A stretch of 64,000 nucleotides of DNA from Ferrimonas sp. YFM (GCF_030296015.1 NZ_AP027368.1:2728001-2792000); one strand, 5' to 3'. Counted from the first letter of the stretch, positions 9,236 to 18,603 are shown. Numbers and translations are program-made. The notes: generated from the letters alone by a model not told the origin.

Positions 9236-9253
9236 TTAAAACACTTGTTTTAA
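9236..9253. promoter_or_regulatory. perfect palindrome, probable PsrA/TetR operator
   Basis: TTAAAACACTTGTTTTAA has 8-bp arms with a CT centre. It is 17 bp upstream of the psrA start codon, where a repressor would block transcription of psrA-fadE. The AAACA/TGTTT arms resemble PsrA boxes as I remember them. Confidence 0.7.
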
Positions 9254-9449
9254 CTTACTCTGCGGCCTGGGTAATGTCAAAGCGGCCAAAGGCAAAGTGT
9301 TTGAACTTAGGAATAATCCCGCCTTTTCCAGGCGTTAGCAGTCATTCCCTTGCGAACCGGGGTCACAGAGCATTGTCGCTTTTCACACCTGGGCTGGCAT
9401 ACTAGAATGCCGCACAGATCAACAACAACCACAAGCAAAGGAAAGCTCT

Positions 9450-11285
9450 ATGGCTCTTATGCGATCTCCCACGGCCCTGTCCGCCGTGGCACTTGCGCTG
9501 CTCACCGCCTGCGCACCGGCCGAAAAACCCAACGACAAGGCCGACGCGACACAGGCAGCCCAACCCAGCACCAGCGAATTCATTGCCAGCGCCGAAACGG
9601 ATCTCTCCAACCTGATTGAGGAGTCCGGCCGCGCTGCCTGGATCTACAGCAACTTCATCACCGAAGACACCGCCGCCCTGGCCTCCGACGCCGAGCGCCG
9701 CTTCAACGACAAGGCGGTGGAATACGCCAGCCAGGCCGCAAAAGCAGACACCCAGGGGCTGACCCAGGAGGAGCTGCGTAAACTGGAAGTACTCAAACGC
9801 ACCATAGTGCTGCCCTCTCCCGACAGCCCGGCCAAAAGCGAAGAGCTGGCCAAGCTCAACGCCGAACTCGGCGGCCTCTATGGCAAGGGGCGCTACTGCA
9901 TGGCCAACGGCGACTGTCTGGGTCAGCCACAGATCTCCTCGCTGATGGCCACATCCAGAGATCCGGAGCAGCTGCTGGAGGTGTGGCAGGGCTGGCGTGA
10001 GATCTCCAAGCCGATGCGCCCCCTGTTTACCCGCCAGGTAGAGCTGGCCAACGAGGGCGCCAAGCAGCTGGGTTATCAGGATGTCGGCGAGCTGTGGCGC
10101 TCCAAGTACGACATGCCCGCCGCCCAGTTCCCCAAGGAGCTGGATACCCTCTGGGGAGAGGTGAAACCTCTGTATGACGCCCTGCACTGCTACGTGCGTG
10201 GTGAACTGGGTGAAGAGTACGGCACCGACGTGGTGCCTCAGGACGGCATGATCCCGGCTCACCTGCTGGGCAACCTCTGGTCCCAGCAGTGGGGCAACAT
10301 CTACGACCTGGTGGCCCCGGAAAAGGCGGATCCCGGCTTTGACCTGACCGCCCTGCTGGCCAAGCACGACTACGACGAGATCAAGATGGTGGAACAGGCG
10401 GAGCAGTTCTTCACCTCCCTGGGCTTCGAACCCCTGCCTCAGACTTTCTGGGAGCGCTCCCTGTTTGTGGAGCCTCAGGACCGCGACGTGGTGTGCCACG
10501 CCAGTGCCTGGGATCTGGATAACGAAGACGACATCCGCATCAAGATGTGCATCCAGAAGAACGCCGAAGACTTCGTGGTGATTCACCATGAGTTGGGGCA
10601 CAACATCTACCAGCGCGCCTACAAGAACCAGCCCTTCCTGTTTAAGGACAGCGCCAACGACGGCTTCCACGAAGCCATTGGTGACACCATCGCCCTGTCC
10701 ATCACTCCGAGTTACCTGAAACAGATTGGCCTGTTGGAAGAGGTGCCCAGCGCCGATGCCGACATCGGCCTGTTGCTGCGTCAGGCCCTGGACAAGGTGG
10801 CTTTCCTGCCCTTCGGCCTGATGATCGATCAGTGGCGCTGGAAAGTGTTCTCCGGTGAGATCACCCCTGAGAACTACAACCAGGCCTGGTGGGAGCTGCG
10901 CGCCAAGTACCAGGGCGTGGCCAGTCCGGTAGAACGCACCGAGGCGGACTTCGACCCGGGCGCCAAATATCACGTGCCCGGCAACGTGCCCTACACCCGT
11001 TACTTCCTGGCGCACATCCTCCAGTTCCAGTTCCACCAGTCCCTGTGTGACATCGCGGGCTATGAGGGCGACATCCACCGCTGCTCCATCTATGGCAACA
11101 AGGAGGCGGGGGCCAAGCTGAACACCATGCTCGAGTCCGGCCTGTCCCAGCCCTGGCCTCAGGCCCTGGCCATGGTCACCGGCTCAGAGAAGATGAGTGG
11201 CGATGCCATCCTCAACTACTTCAAGCCGCTGCACACCTGGCTGGATCAGCAGAACCAGGCCGCCGGCCGTCAGTGCGGTTGGTAA
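9450..11285 (+). CDS. M2-family (ACE-like) peptidyl-dipeptidase lipoprotein
   Basis: Zinc metallopeptidase of family M2, related to angiotensin-converting enzyme, which removes C-terminal dipeptides. The lipoprotein signal ends in a lipobox (LLTAC, Cys near residue 24), so the enzyme is predicted to sit in an envelope membrane facing the periplasm or the surface. The zinc motif HELGH is at residues 380-384 and the third ligand glutamate lies in FHEAIGD, near residue 408, as in ACE. At 611 aa it is the expected single-domain length. AAAGGAAAG precedes the ATG. It is transcribed alone, with a terminator at 11305. Substrates are probably peptides taken from the medium. Confidence 0.92.
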   Translation: MALMRSPTALSAVALALLTACAPAEKPNDKADATQAAQPSTSEFIASAETDLSNLIEESGRAAWIYSNFITEDTAALASDAERRFNDKAVEYASQAAKADTQGLTQEELRKLEVLKRTIVLPSPDSPAKSEELAKLNAELGGLYGKGRYCMANGDCLGQPQISSLMATSRDPEQLLEVWQGWREISKPMRPLFTRQVELANEGAKQLGYQDVGELWRSKYDMPAAQFPKELDTLWGEVKPLYDALHCYVRGELGEEYGTDVVPQDGMIPAHLLGNLWSQQWGNIYDLVAPEKADPGFDLTALLAKHDYDEIKMVEQAEQFFTSLGFEPLPQTFWERSLFVEPQDRDVVCHASAWDLDNEDDIRIKMCIQKNAEDFVVIHHELGHNIYQRAYKNQPFLFKDSANDGFHEAIGDTIALSITPSYLKQIGLLEEVPSADADIGLLLRQALDKVAFLPFGLMIDQWRWKVFSGEITPENYNQAWWELRAKYQGVASPVERTEADFDPGAKYHVPGNVPYTRYFLAHILQFQFHQSLCDIAGYEGDIHRCSIYGNKEAGAKLNTMLESGLSQPWPQALAMVTGSEKMSGDAILNYFKPLHTWLDQQNQAAGRQCGW

Positions 11286-11304
11286 GCTAAGGCGCTAAAA
11301 CCAG

Positions 11305-11334
11305 GAACCCGGCCAGTTGGCCGGGTTCTTTTTT
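11305..11334 (+). terminator. terminator of the M2 peptidase gene
   Basis: GAACCCGGCC (11305-11314), loop AGTT, GGCCGGGTTC (11319-11328), then six T. It ends on the last codon of the convergent yaiI gene. Confidence 0.9.
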
Positions 11335-11779
11335 ACTTAAGCTTTGCCAGATAACGGTCCAGGGCGTTGGCGAAGGACTGGCGCTCCTGCTGGCTCAACG
11401 GTGGTGGCCCACCGGTCTGCACGCCGCTGGCGCGCATGGTGTCCATAAAATCGCGCATGTTGAGGCGACCGCGGATGTTGCCGGCGTTGAACTCCTCCCC
11501 TCTGGGACTGAGCGCTTCGGCGCCCTTCTCGATCACCTCCGCCGCCAGCGGGATATCACTGGTGATCACCATCTCACCCGGCTGCACCTGCTTGACGATC
11601 TCGTTGTCCGCCACGTCAAAGCCTGCCGGCACCACCTGGACCCGTATCCAGGCAGAGGGAGGGGTACGCATGCCGCGGTTGGCCACCAGCACCAGTGGCG
11701 TTTGGGTACGGTCCGCGGCGCGGAACAGAATCTCTTTGATAACGACAGGACAGGCGTCGGCATCGACCCAGATGGTCAT
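11333..11779 (-). CDS. yaiI: YaiI/UPF0178 family protein
   Basis: Conserved 148-aa protein of the DUF188/UPF0178 (YaiI, YqxD) family. Its biochemical role is unknown to me; the fold is related to PIN/NYN nucleases. The family signature is complete: [14 protein letters not shown] at the N-terminus with the conserved aspartates, [16 protein letters not shown] in the middle, and a C-terminal region rich in GPPPLS. Start ATG at 11779. It is convergent with the peptidase gene and separated from the chemoreceptor downstream. Family assignment is firm; function is not. Confidence 0.88.
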   Translation of the reverse strand: MTIWVDADACPVVIKEILFRAADRTQTPLVLVANRGMRTPPSAWIRVQVVPAGFDVADNEIVKQVQPGEMVITSDIPLAAEVIEKGAEALSPRGEEFNAGNIRGRLNMRDFMDTMRASGVQTGGPPPLSQQERQSFANALDRYLAKLK

Positions 11780-11842
11780 ATCAGTTTCTCACTTTACTCA
11801 GATGCCCGCAGAGTAGCCCCTGAACTGGCGGGATACAAGCAC

Positions 11843-11866
11843 AAAAAAGGGGAGCCTGAGCTCCCC
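11843..11866 (-). terminator. terminator of the chemoreceptor gene
   Basis: On the minus strand GGGGAGC, loop TCAG, GCTCCCC is followed by six T (11843-11848). It lies 18 nt after the stop of the 11885-13339 gene. Confidence 0.92.
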
Positions 11867-11884
11867 TGGAGTTAGAATCGGCGC

Positions 11885-13339
11885 TTACTGCTGGGTGCGG
11901 TACTTCTTCAGAATTTCACCCAGTTGCAGAGAACTCTCCGCCAGCTCATTCACGCTCACCGCCGACTGTTCGGCGCTGCTGCGGATGGCGTTGGACTGAC
12001 CGCGGATGTCATACAGCTCGGAGGCAATGTCATTGGCCGCCGCCGTCTGCTGCTCCACCGCCGCCACGATCTGAGCGCTCATCTCCATCACGCTGCGGGC
12101 GGAATCGGCAATGGCATTCACATCTTGGCCAATCTCACTGATCAGCTCACGGCTGTGATGGGCCTGCTTCAGGGTGTGGGAGGTGATGTCGGCAATGCCG
12201 CGGGTTTCGGTCTGCAAGTTGTCGATCATCGCCTGAATCTCGACAGTTGCCTGCTGGGTGCGGCTGGCCAAGGTGCGAACCTCGTCGGCCACCACCGCAA
12301 AGCCGCGGCCCTGCTCACCGGCGCGAGCCGCTTCGATGGCCGCGTTCAGCGCCAGCAAGTTGGTCTGTTCACTGATGGCGTTGATGGTGGTGATCACCTC
12401 ATTGATCTCGGTGGCCTTGGCGGTGAGGTTATTCACCGTGACCGAAGCCGCATCGGTCTTATCCGCCAGTTCGGTGGTTTCAACGATGGCGTTTTGCACC
12501 TTCTCGTTGCTCTGGGCCACCTTATGGCCATCCTGCTCCAGCTGAGAGGAGGTCTGCTGAGCCAGGTTGGAAATGTCCTTGGCGGTGGCACTCATCTCCT
12601 CCATGGCGGTAGCCACAGAGTCCAGAGAGCTGTACTGGGAAGCGATCTGCTCCTGACTGTTGCGGCTGTCATCACTGAACACAGAGGCGCTCTGATTGAG
12701 GGTGGCAGAGCTGTTTTGCACCGTGCTCACCAGCTCACTCAGGGTATCCATGGTGCGGTCCAGCTGGTGACCGATAATGCCGAACTCCTCCCGGCCCACA
12801 TGAAAACCAAGACGAGAGGTCAGGTCCCCATCGGCGATGCGCTGAATCGCCTGGTGTTTCACCCACAGGGCGCCACCAAGGAAGGTGGCCAGCCAGTAGC
12901 TGAACAGGGCAATGGGAATCAGCAGCAGAGAAGAGAGCCCCACCCGGGTCAGTGCCTCGGACTTCAGTTGTGCCTCTTCGGCGGGCACTGCCACAGACAG
13001 CTCAGCGTGACCGCCACTGGCCAAAGGCGCACTGACAATGATGCGCTCACCCTGGCGCCGTGGTTCGGCACTGAGGCCGTTGAGCTTCAGGCCCAAGGCA
13101 CTGGCGGCCTGCTCTCTGGCCTCGCCTTTAAGGGAATTCACCACCTTCACCGCAGAGGTCAGTTGCCCCTGGGCCTGTGCCAGGCTCTTCTGCTCAGCGA
13201 GACGGCTGACATCCAGGTAGCCCTTGGTCGCCACCCCCATCACCGCCAGGGTGGCCATCAGGAACAACACCCAAAATTTCTCGTTCAGTGTCAGTTTGAT
13301 AAACAACCTGTCTATGGTTCTGAACTCTACTTCTCTCAT
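11885..13339 (-). CDS. methyl-accepting chemotaxis protein
   Basis: Inner-membrane chemoreceptor. A first membrane segment is near residues 21-38 ([16 protein letters not shown]), followed by a short periplasmic sensor of about 115 residues, a second membrane segment near 150-172 ([20 protein letters not shown]), a HAMP region, and a long cytoplasmic signalling coiled coil with the invariant hairpin ([20 protein letters not shown]). The small sensor domain is not recognisable, so the ligand is unknown. I start at the ATG at 13339, preceded by GAGGGG; an upstream in-frame ATG at 13351 lacks spacing. It is monocistronic, with no che genes nearby. The length is 484 aa. Confidence 0.93.
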   Translation of the reverse strand: MREVEFRTIDRLFIKLTLNEKFWVLFLMATLAVMGVATKGYLDVSRLAEQKSLAQAQGQLTSAVKVVNSLKGEAREQAASALGLKLNGLSAEPRRQGERIIVSAPLASGGHAELSVAVPAEEAQLKSEALTRVGLSSLLLIPIALFSYWLATFLGGALWVKHQAIQRIADGDLTSRLGFHVGREEFGIIGHQLDRTMDTLSELVSTVQNSSATLNQSASVFSDDSRNSQEQIASQYSSLDSVATAMEEMSATAKDISNLAQQTSSQLEQDGHKVAQSNEKVQNAIVETTELADKTDAASVTVNNLTAKATEINEVITTINAISEQTNLLALNAAIEAARAGEQGRGFAVVADEVRTLASRTQQATVEIQAMIDNLQTETRGIADITSHTLKQAHHSRELISEIGQDVNAIADSARSVMEMSAQIVAAVEQQTAAANDIASELYDIRGQSNAIRSSAEQSAVSVNELAESSLQLGEILKKYRTQQ

Positions 13340-13647
13340 GTGACCCCTCATTCCGCCTATACATTGGCGTTAACATTTGGCGCTCAATTGTGCTTTTTTG
13401 CGCTGCCATTGGGCAATATTAAAGTTTATGGGATTTACGTTTCAGTAATTTTGATCACATAAACCACGGTGCAATATGGGAGCGTTATCAATTTGAAGGG
13501 GAGTTTTGCGAAGTCATTTTGTAAAAATAGTACAGTTACCTACATGAAATTAGCCAAACTTCATGGGCACAACAGACACCCCCCTCCCACGATCCTGTTA
13601 TCGACCTGTGACGGGCGGGACTTTAGTGGCGATTCGAGAAATATGAT
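13340..13647. other. intergenic region between chemoreceptor and beta-CASP genes
   Basis: 308 bp without a coding frame I believe. It should hold the chemoreceptor promoter (minus strand). It is AT-rich around 13380-13560, and TTGATCACA near 13450 resembles half of a CRP-type site. No terminator hairpin for the 13648 gene was found. Confidence 0.4.
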
Positions 13648-15105
13648 TCAATCGATGAAAGATTCACCACAGAGCCCGGAGTTCAACCAGACCAGCTCAG
13701 GCAGCGCCGTCAGATCCAGGCAGTCAAAGCGCTGAGCCACCACCAGATGGCGGCTGTACTGGCCCAGGTGCTCGGCAAAACTCTGCTGCGCCTCAGGTTC
13801 ACCATGAACCAGGATCACTGGGGGGGCATCGGCAAAATGGCGGTACCACTCCGTCATCTCATCCCGATCCGCATGGGCCGACAGGCCGCCCACGGTATGC
13901 ACCCTGGCCCGCACCTCAACCGGCTTACCGCCAATATTCAGGCTCTGTGCCCCATCCACCAGGGCACGACCCGGTGTCCCTCTGGCCTGATACCCGCAGA
14001 TGATCACATCCGCCTCATCACGCCACAGATTGTGTTCCATATGACAACGAATGCGTCCGCCATTACACATGCCGCTGCCGGCAATGACGATCATCCCCCT
14101 GTCCACCTCATTCAGTTCCATTGACGCTTCGGTGGTCTGAACGAACTCGATGTTGGACAGCAGAGGATGGCGGCCGGGATGCTGACGGGTGAAGGCCTTG
14201 AACTCATCGTCACACAGGCGGAAGTGCCGGACATAGACCCGGGTGGCCTCGGTGGCCATGGGGCTGTCCAGGTACACCCGCCAGCGGCCGAGATCCCACT
14301 CCTTAGCGTGCAGGTGCAACAGATAGAGAAGCTCCTGGGCCCTGCCCACCGAGAATGCGGGAATGAGGATGTTGCCTCTGGCGGTTTCTATGGCGCGGGC
14401 GAAGATCCCCTTAAGCTCCTCCAGGGTGTCCGGCAGGCTCCGGTGCAACCTGTCCCCGTAGGTACTCTCCATCACCACCAGATCCGCCCTGTCGATATAA
14501 GCCGGGTCCTGAATCACCGGCATCCCCTTGCGCCCCAGGTCGCCACTGTACACCAGCTTGCGCTGACCTTCCGCCTCGCCCAGCCACAGCTGCACTATGG
14601 CGGAGCCCAGAATGTGGCCGGCATCCGCCAGCTCGAACCGGACGCCAGGCAGCGCCTCCCTGCCCTGGCCATATTCCAGGGGCACCATCAGGGCCATCAG
14701 CGCATCCACATCTGCCTCTGTGAACAGGGGATCTACCAGGGGTTCGCCACGCGCCTCCAACTTCTTGTTGAGGCGCTCGGCGTCCCGGCGCTGCAGCATG
14801 GCCGCATCCCTGAGCATGATGTCGCACAGCTCGGCGGTGGCATTGTGGGTAAACACCGGCCCCTGAAACCCCTGCTTCACCAGCAGGGGCAACCGGCCGG
14901 AATGATCGATGTGAGCGTGACTGAGGATCACCGCATCGATGGTCCCTGGGTCAAATGGAAAGGGTTCGCGGTTGCGGGCTTCCGCCTGACGGCTTCCCTG
15001 GATCAGGCCGCAATCGAGGAGGATTTGGTGTTCACCCACAGTCAGCAGATGGCAGGAACCGGTCACTTCACCGGCTGCCCCCAGAAAGGTCAGGGTCATT
15101 GTCAT
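13648..15105 (-). CDS. beta-CASP metallo-beta-lactamase-fold RNase-like protein
   Basis: 485-aa member of the MBL-fold family related to the CPSF-73/YSH1 RNA-processing nucleases. The zinc-binding motif HAHIDHSG is near residue 62, further ligands lie in DAGHILGSA and YSGDLG, and the beta-CASP motifs include ESTYGDR, PAFSVGRAQELL and SGMCNGGRI. The C-terminal HTVGGLSAHAD and LVHGEPEA motifs complete the active site. RNA cleavage is the likely activity by family; the substrate is unknown. GGAGGG lies upstream of the ATG at 15105. It stands alone, with no linked RNA-metabolism gene. Confidence 0.9.
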   Translation of the reverse strand: MTMTLTFLGAAGEVTGSCHLLTVGEHQILLDCGLIQGSRQAEARNREPFPFDPGTIDAVILSHAHIDHSGRLPLLVKQGFQGPVFTHNATAELCDIMLRDAAMLQRRDAERLNKKLEARGEPLVDPLFTEADVDALMALMVPLEYGQGREALPGVRFELADAGHILGSAIVQLWLGEAEGQRKLVYSGDLGRKGMPVIQDPAYIDRADLVVMESTYGDRLHRSLPDTLEELKGIFARAIETARGNILIPAFSVGRAQELLYLLHLHAKEWDLGRWRVYLDSPMATEATRVYVRHFRLCDDEFKAFTRQHPGRHPLLSNIEFVQTTEASMELNEVDRGMIVIAGSGMCNGGRIRCHMEHNLWRDEADVIICGYQARGTPGRALVDGAQSLNIGGKPVEVRARVHTVGGLSAHADRDEMTEWYRHFADAPPVILVHGEPEAQQSFAEHLGQYSRHLVVAQRFDCLDLTALPELVWLNSGLCGESFID

Positions 15106-15279
15106 AAAGCGCCCTCCCGGCGTCCGTTATCTCCCTGAAAAGGTGGAGCAACGACAACTTTGCCCTACCCTCGCCTACCTCCAATAGTGCGCCCCGACGA
15201 CCGATTAGGCAAATGCTGCTAACTGTCGTCTCGCCGGCTGAGAAACAATCGGCTCTGCGGTGACCTCAAGCAGGCTGGC

Positions 15280-15307
15280 AAAAAGCGCCTGTCGATGCAG
15301 GCGCTTT
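15280..15307 (-). terminator. terminator of the bicarbonate transporter operon
   Basis: AAAGCGCCTG and CAGGCGCTTT are perfect 10-bp arms with a 6-nt loop. On the minus strand they are followed by five T. It lies 15 nt after the transporter stop. Confidence 0.85.
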
Positions 15308-15321
15308 AACGGACAACCGGG

Positions 15322-16263
15322 TCAATTCTGGACCATGGTCAGGATCAATGCACTGTAGAGGGGGATCCCCACCAGCACATTGAATGGGAAGGTCACCCCC
15401 AGGGAGGCGGTAATGGCCGGCCCCAGATCTGCCTTGGGCATGGCCACCGAAAAAGCCGCGGGAACCGCAATGTAAGAGGCACTGGCGCCCAACACCGCCA
15501 GCAATATGGTGCCACCGGCGCTCAATCCAAGTGGCAGCGCAAAGGCGGTTCCCAACAGGGCCCCCACCAGAGGCATGGCAATACCGAAAGAAGCCAGGAA
15601 AGACGCGTCGCTTCCCAGCTCGCGCCAACGCTGAGCCGCTTTCTGTCCCATGGCCAGAAGAAACAGAGCCAGCACACCATGGAACAACCCGCCAAACAAC
15701 GGCATTATTTTCTCGGTACGCTCTCCGGCCCACCAGCCGATGAACAGGCCCCCCATCAGCAACACCATGCCCTGGTTCAACAACACTTCACGCACCAATT
15801 TGGCTCTGTCGCTACTGCCGGCAGCGGTGCCTCGCTGTGCCAGCCACAACCCCACGGCGATGGCGGGGACCTCGAGCAAGGCCACAAACAACGGAAAGTA
15901 GGGCTCATAGGGAATGGAGCGGCTCTCCAGAAAAGCCACCCCCACGGCATAGGTGGCCACACTCACAGACCCATAGTGTGCGGCGATGGTGGCGGCGGTC
16001 ACTTTGGTCAAGCCACCGAGCTTCGACAAGATGGGCACCGCCAACAGAGGCAACAACACCCCCATCACCATGATGGCCGCTCCCTGAATCAGCAAAGTCA
16101 TGTTGAGGTGTTCAGAAAGGGCGATGCCGCCCTTAAGGCCAATGGCCAACAGCAACAGGATCACCAGACTCTGATAAAAACCATCTGGGATGGTCAGCTC
16201 GGCCCGAAGCAACTGAGCCATCGCACCCAGTATGAAAAAGGCAACAACGATATCCAGCCCCAT
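15322..16263 (-). CDS. SbtA-like sodium-dependent bicarbonate transporter
   Basis: Membrane permease of the SBT (former DUF897) family, whose cyanobacterial member SbtA co-imports bicarbonate with sodium. The 313-aa protein is almost entirely hydrophobic, with roughly ten membrane helices in two inverted halves. The family motif AAHYGSVSVATYAVG is present in the first half and its counterpart LGASASYIAVPAAF in the second. It is second in an operon behind a 59-aa membrane protein (2-nt gap) and divergent from a LysR regulator. No SbtB (PII-like) gene lies next to it, unlike in cyanobacteria. Transport of bicarbonate is inferred from family only. Confidence 0.85.
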   Translation of the reverse strand: MGLDIVVAFFILGAMAQLLRAELTIPDGFYQSLVILLLLAIGLKGGIALSEHLNMTLLIQGAAIMVMGVLLPLLAVPILSKLGGLTKVTAATIAAHYGSVSVATYAVGVAFLESRSIPYEPYFPLFVALLEVPAIAVGLWLAQRGTAAGSSDRAKLVREVLLNQGMVLLMGGLFIGWWAGERTEKIMPLFGGLFHGVLALFLLAMGQKAAQRWRELGSDASFLASFGIAMPLVGALLGTAFALPLGLSAGGTILLAVLGASASYIAVPAAFSVAMPKADLGPAITASLGVTFPFNVLVGIPLYSALILTMVQN

Positions 16264-16265
16264 GA

Positions 16266-16445
16266 TTAGCGAGCCCTTACCCGCTGCGGTAACGCTTGGC
16301 CATGAACAATCAGTGACGCCGACAACAGCAGAGTACCGGTCAATGCCAATCCCCAGCCGGTCACCCCATTCAGAGCGGCGGTCACGCCGCCTATCAACAC
16401 CGCCAGGGCAACAACAAACTCAAACACAACTTTTGGCAAATTCAT
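16266..16445 (-). CDS. 59-aa membrane protein encoded ahead of the SbtA-like transporter
   Basis: A small gene translated from ATG 16445, preceded by AAGGAGT, ending 2 nt before the transporter start. The product begins MNLPKVVFEFVVALAVLIGG and contains two hydrophobic segments (about residues 7-29 and 31-47) with a basic C-terminus (PQRVRARstop). I do not know the family. Translational coupling and shared hydrophobicity suggest a small accessory subunit or regulator of the transporter, by position only. Confidence 0.75.
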   Translation of the reverse strand: MNLPKVVFEFVVALAVLIGGVTAALNGVTGWGLALTGTLLLSASLIVHGQALPQRVRAR

Positions 16446-16502
16446 GACTTACTCCTTAACTCGAACAACGGCGTTAGTCTGCCCTGAAGCCAAAATAGAG
16501 TT

Positions 16503-16545
16503 AAATCGAATTTTGATTTATATTGTATAGATAAAAGCCTATACA
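16503..16545. promoter_or_regulatory. LysR-type operator region between transporter operon and regulator
   Basis: Two inverted repeats stand side by side: AAATC-N7-GATTT (16503-16519) and TGTATAG-N8-CTATACA (16524-16545), the latter with perfect 7-bp arms. They lie just upstream of the LysR start and face the divergent transporter operon, as in classical LysR control. Confidence 0.65.
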
Positions 16546-16556
16546 TTAGAGCTGTC

Positions 16557-17459
16557 ATGAGAATTCGTGCCACACTTCGCCAGTTGGAAATTTTCCTGGC
16601 CCTTCAGGAGGCTGGGTCTGTCAGTGCCGCCGCCGAGCAGCTGCACCTCACTCAGCCTACGGTCTCCATGCAATTAAAAAAGCTCGCCGATCTGGTGGGT
16701 CTCCCCCTGTATCACCAGATTGGCAGACGACTGCAGCTTACCGACGCCGGCCTGCGTACCCTGCAAACCGCCAGAGAGGTGGTGGGCAGCCTCGACAGCC
16801 TGCAGATGGATCTGGACGACCTGCAGGGACTGAAGCGGGGCACTCTGCGCCTTGGTGTGGTTACCACGGCCAAATACTTCATTCCTCACCTGTTGGGGGA
16901 CTTTCTGGAACGATACCCGGACGTGGAGATCGATTTTAAGGTGGGCAACCGCCAGCAGATGATAGACCGGCTTTCCGAGGGCTATGAAGATCTCTATGTA
17001 TTCAGTCACCCACCGGAAAACGCGCCGCTCACCCTGCACCCTTTCCTCACTAATCCCTTGGTGGCCATAGCCGCCAATACCCATCCTTGGGCCGACAGAG
17101 ACCGCCTGAGCCTGGAGGAGTTTGCCCAAGCACCGTTTCTGATTCGAGAACAGGGCTCCGGTACGCGCTACGCGCTGGAGCAGTTTCTGAAACAGCGCGG
17201 GGTCAAGCTCAATGTCAAGATGACGGTTGAGAGCAACGAAGCCATTCGCCACTCGGTGATGTCCGGCCTGGGTGTCTCCATACTGTCCCAGCACACCCTG
17301 GCTTTCGGTGCGGATACTGGCCTGAGGATTCTTCCGGTAGAGGGTCTGCCTATCCCCTCTCAATGGTCCCTGGCCCATCACAAGAGCAACCCCCTCTCCC
17401 CCGTGGCACGAACCTTCCTGCAATGGGCGGAACAGCGCTCCCCTGCTCTAACAAACTGA
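16557..17459 (+). CDS. LysR-family transcriptional regulator
   Basis: 300-aa LysR-type regulator. The winged helix is residues 1-65 (LRQLEIFLALQEAGSVSAAA, LTQPTVSMQLKKL) and the effector domain about 90-295. The sequence resembles CbbR/CysB-like regulators of carbon assimilation, for example in the segment TAKYFIPHLLGDFLERYPDV. Divergent transcription from a predicted bicarbonate transporter suggests that it controls that operon, perhaps sensing inorganic-carbon status; that is an inference. It is the last intact gene before the element inserted in rimO. Confidence 0.9.
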   Translation: MRIRATLRQLEIFLALQEAGSVSAAAEQLHLTQPTVSMQLKKLADLVGLPLYHQIGRRLQLTDAGLRTLQTAREVVGSLDSLQMDLDDLQGLKRGTLRLGVVTTAKYFIPHLLGDFLERYPDVEIDFKVGNRQQMIDRLSEGYEDLYVFSHPPENAPLTLHPFLTNPLVAIAANTHPWADRDRLSLEEFAQAPFLIREQGSGTRYALEQFLKQRGVKLNVKMTVESNEAIRHSVMSGLGVSILSQHTLAFGADTGLRILPVEGLPIPSQWSLAHHKSNPLSPVARTFLQWAEQRSPALTN

Positions 17460-17530
17460 ATCTTCTGATGGCAGCAGCAAATGCTCGAGTCTGGGCCCCG
17501 ACGGGCCACCGGCTTCCGGTGGCTGTTGCT

Positions 17531-17571
17531 CACTTTTTCGCCCTGCACATTTGCCTGGAGTCAGGTATAAT
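17531..17571 (+). promoter_or_regulatory. original rimO promoter, now orphaned
   Basis: TATAAT at 17566-17571 is preceded by CACTTTTTCGCCCTGCA (17531-17547). A near-copy of the whole stretch lies at 27317-27357 in front of the reconstructed rimO, inside the element. No clear -35 hexamer is visible in either copy. Confidence 0.6.
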
Positions 17572-17610
17572 CCGCGCTCTTAATTCCAGTAGCGAACAGA
17601 TAAGGACTCT

Positions 17611-17760
17611 ATGACCGTCGAAACCTTCGTTCCCGGCGACGATCAGCCCAAGGCTGAGCAGCCTAACACCACCCACGCCACCAAGGTGGCTCCGGCCATG
17701 GGTCAGGGCAGCGGCAGCCGTATCGGCTTCATCTCCCTGGGCTGCCCTAGCGTCGAATAG
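17611..17760 (+). pseudogene. rimO: 5' fragment of rimO cut off by element insertion
   Basis: The 49 codons start MTVETFVPGDDQ and end [13 protein letters not shown] before a TAG. The reconstructed rimO at 27401 begins [10 protein letters not shown] and continues [20 protein letters not shown], so the last native codons here are those for [11 protein letters not shown] and the stop come from the element. The ATG has TAAGGA upstream and the original promoter remains, so a 49-residue peptide may still be made. It lacks the cluster-binding and radical-SAM regions and cannot be active. Confidence 0.9.
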
Positions 17761-17801
17761 TACATACATTTTCGCACTGCCCTACCCCGCTATTTTTGTC
17801 C

Positions 17802-18233
17802 TCACCCTTTCTGCTTTGGCTTTGATACCGCGCTCAGTTGCACATCAAGCTCACCAGCTTCAACGGCGTTAACCACCACATCTATTACTTCAACCAACTT
17901 TGACTGTTCACCAACGGTCACGGCGTGCTTACCTTTGCTTAGCTCAAGTGGCTTGGTGCCATAGCGCACTTCCAGAAAGTAGTTGCCCTTTACTTCGTAG
18001 AACCAGGGGATAACTCGCTTAGGTACACGCACTTTACGCTTGTGTCCCTGTTCATCGGTTTCAAGCTTTTCCTTATATGCTTCAAACGGCTTACCTTCCA
18101 TCAAGCATTCAGCCATGCGTTTTTGCTCGCTCAAACGGGTGACCAACTTAGCTCGACGCAGCTCGATGGGATTGGCAGGTACTTTTTGCTGACTAGCGGA
18201 AAGTGTCAGTTGGCTAAGGTGTGTATTAGGCAT
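17802..18233 (-). CDS. DUF6641-like protein of the element
   Basis: 143-aa soluble, basic protein (many Lys/Arg) ending in KPKQKG. The layout of an N-terminal RRAKLVTRLSEQ, a central RVPKRVIPWFYEVKGNYFLEVRYG and a C-terminal VVVNAVEAGELDVQL is the one I remember for DUF6641 proteins, which are common in integrative elements and plasmids; the function is unknown. It is the first gene after the left junction. A copy of the element's 16-bp dyad lies about 90 bp upstream of its start (18324-18349), suggesting common control with other element genes. Confidence 0.72.
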   Translation of the reverse strand: MPNTHLSQLTLSASQQKVPANPIELRRAKLVTRLSEQKRMAECLMEGKPFEAYKEKLETDEQGHKRKVRVPKRVIPWFYEVKGNYFLEVRYGTKPLELSKGKHAVTVGEQSKLVEVIDVVVNAVEAGELDVQLSAVSKPKQKG

Positions 18234-18603
18234 TTCGATGTCCTCTCAGATCATTTAAGCAACTTCAATGTTACTTTCTAAAAACCTATTGGACGACCGA
18301 AAGCTGATCTCAGAACTTTTGCGAAAAGTGCATACTTTTTTGCGCTGTAGTTGTAACTGAAGCGAACATCCCAACAATAATGAATCAACTGCCATCTTAG
18401 CTAGACACCAGTGCCAACTTGCTGATACAGACAAGAATCAAGCACAAAATACTTTTATATAGCATCTTTGATCTTCGTTCGTTGTGGCTATTTTTTCATC
18501 ATGCTAAGCTGCTATTTACTTTTTTAATAAGTAAAGGACTACTGCGTTCACGGTAATAGCTGCCAGCAGTATGCAGATTAACTTCTGTTTGTAAGGACAA
18601 TGT
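18234..18603. other. element intergenic region with dyad copy A
   Basis: 370 bp with no gene. It contains dyad copy A (18324-18349) and an inverted repeat TTTACTT-N7-AAGTAAA (18515-18535). Promoters for the divergent 18233 (minus) and 18604 (plus) genes must lie here. Confidence 0.5.
18324..18349 (-). promoter_or_regulatory. element dyad motif, copy A
   Basis: The dyad is AAAAGTGCATACTTTT, followed on the plus strand by TTGCGCTGTA. The same layout, dyad then GC-CTGTA, recurs at 22214, 24054 and 27308. It is 91 bp upstream of the minus-strand gene starting at 18233. Confidence 0.6.
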
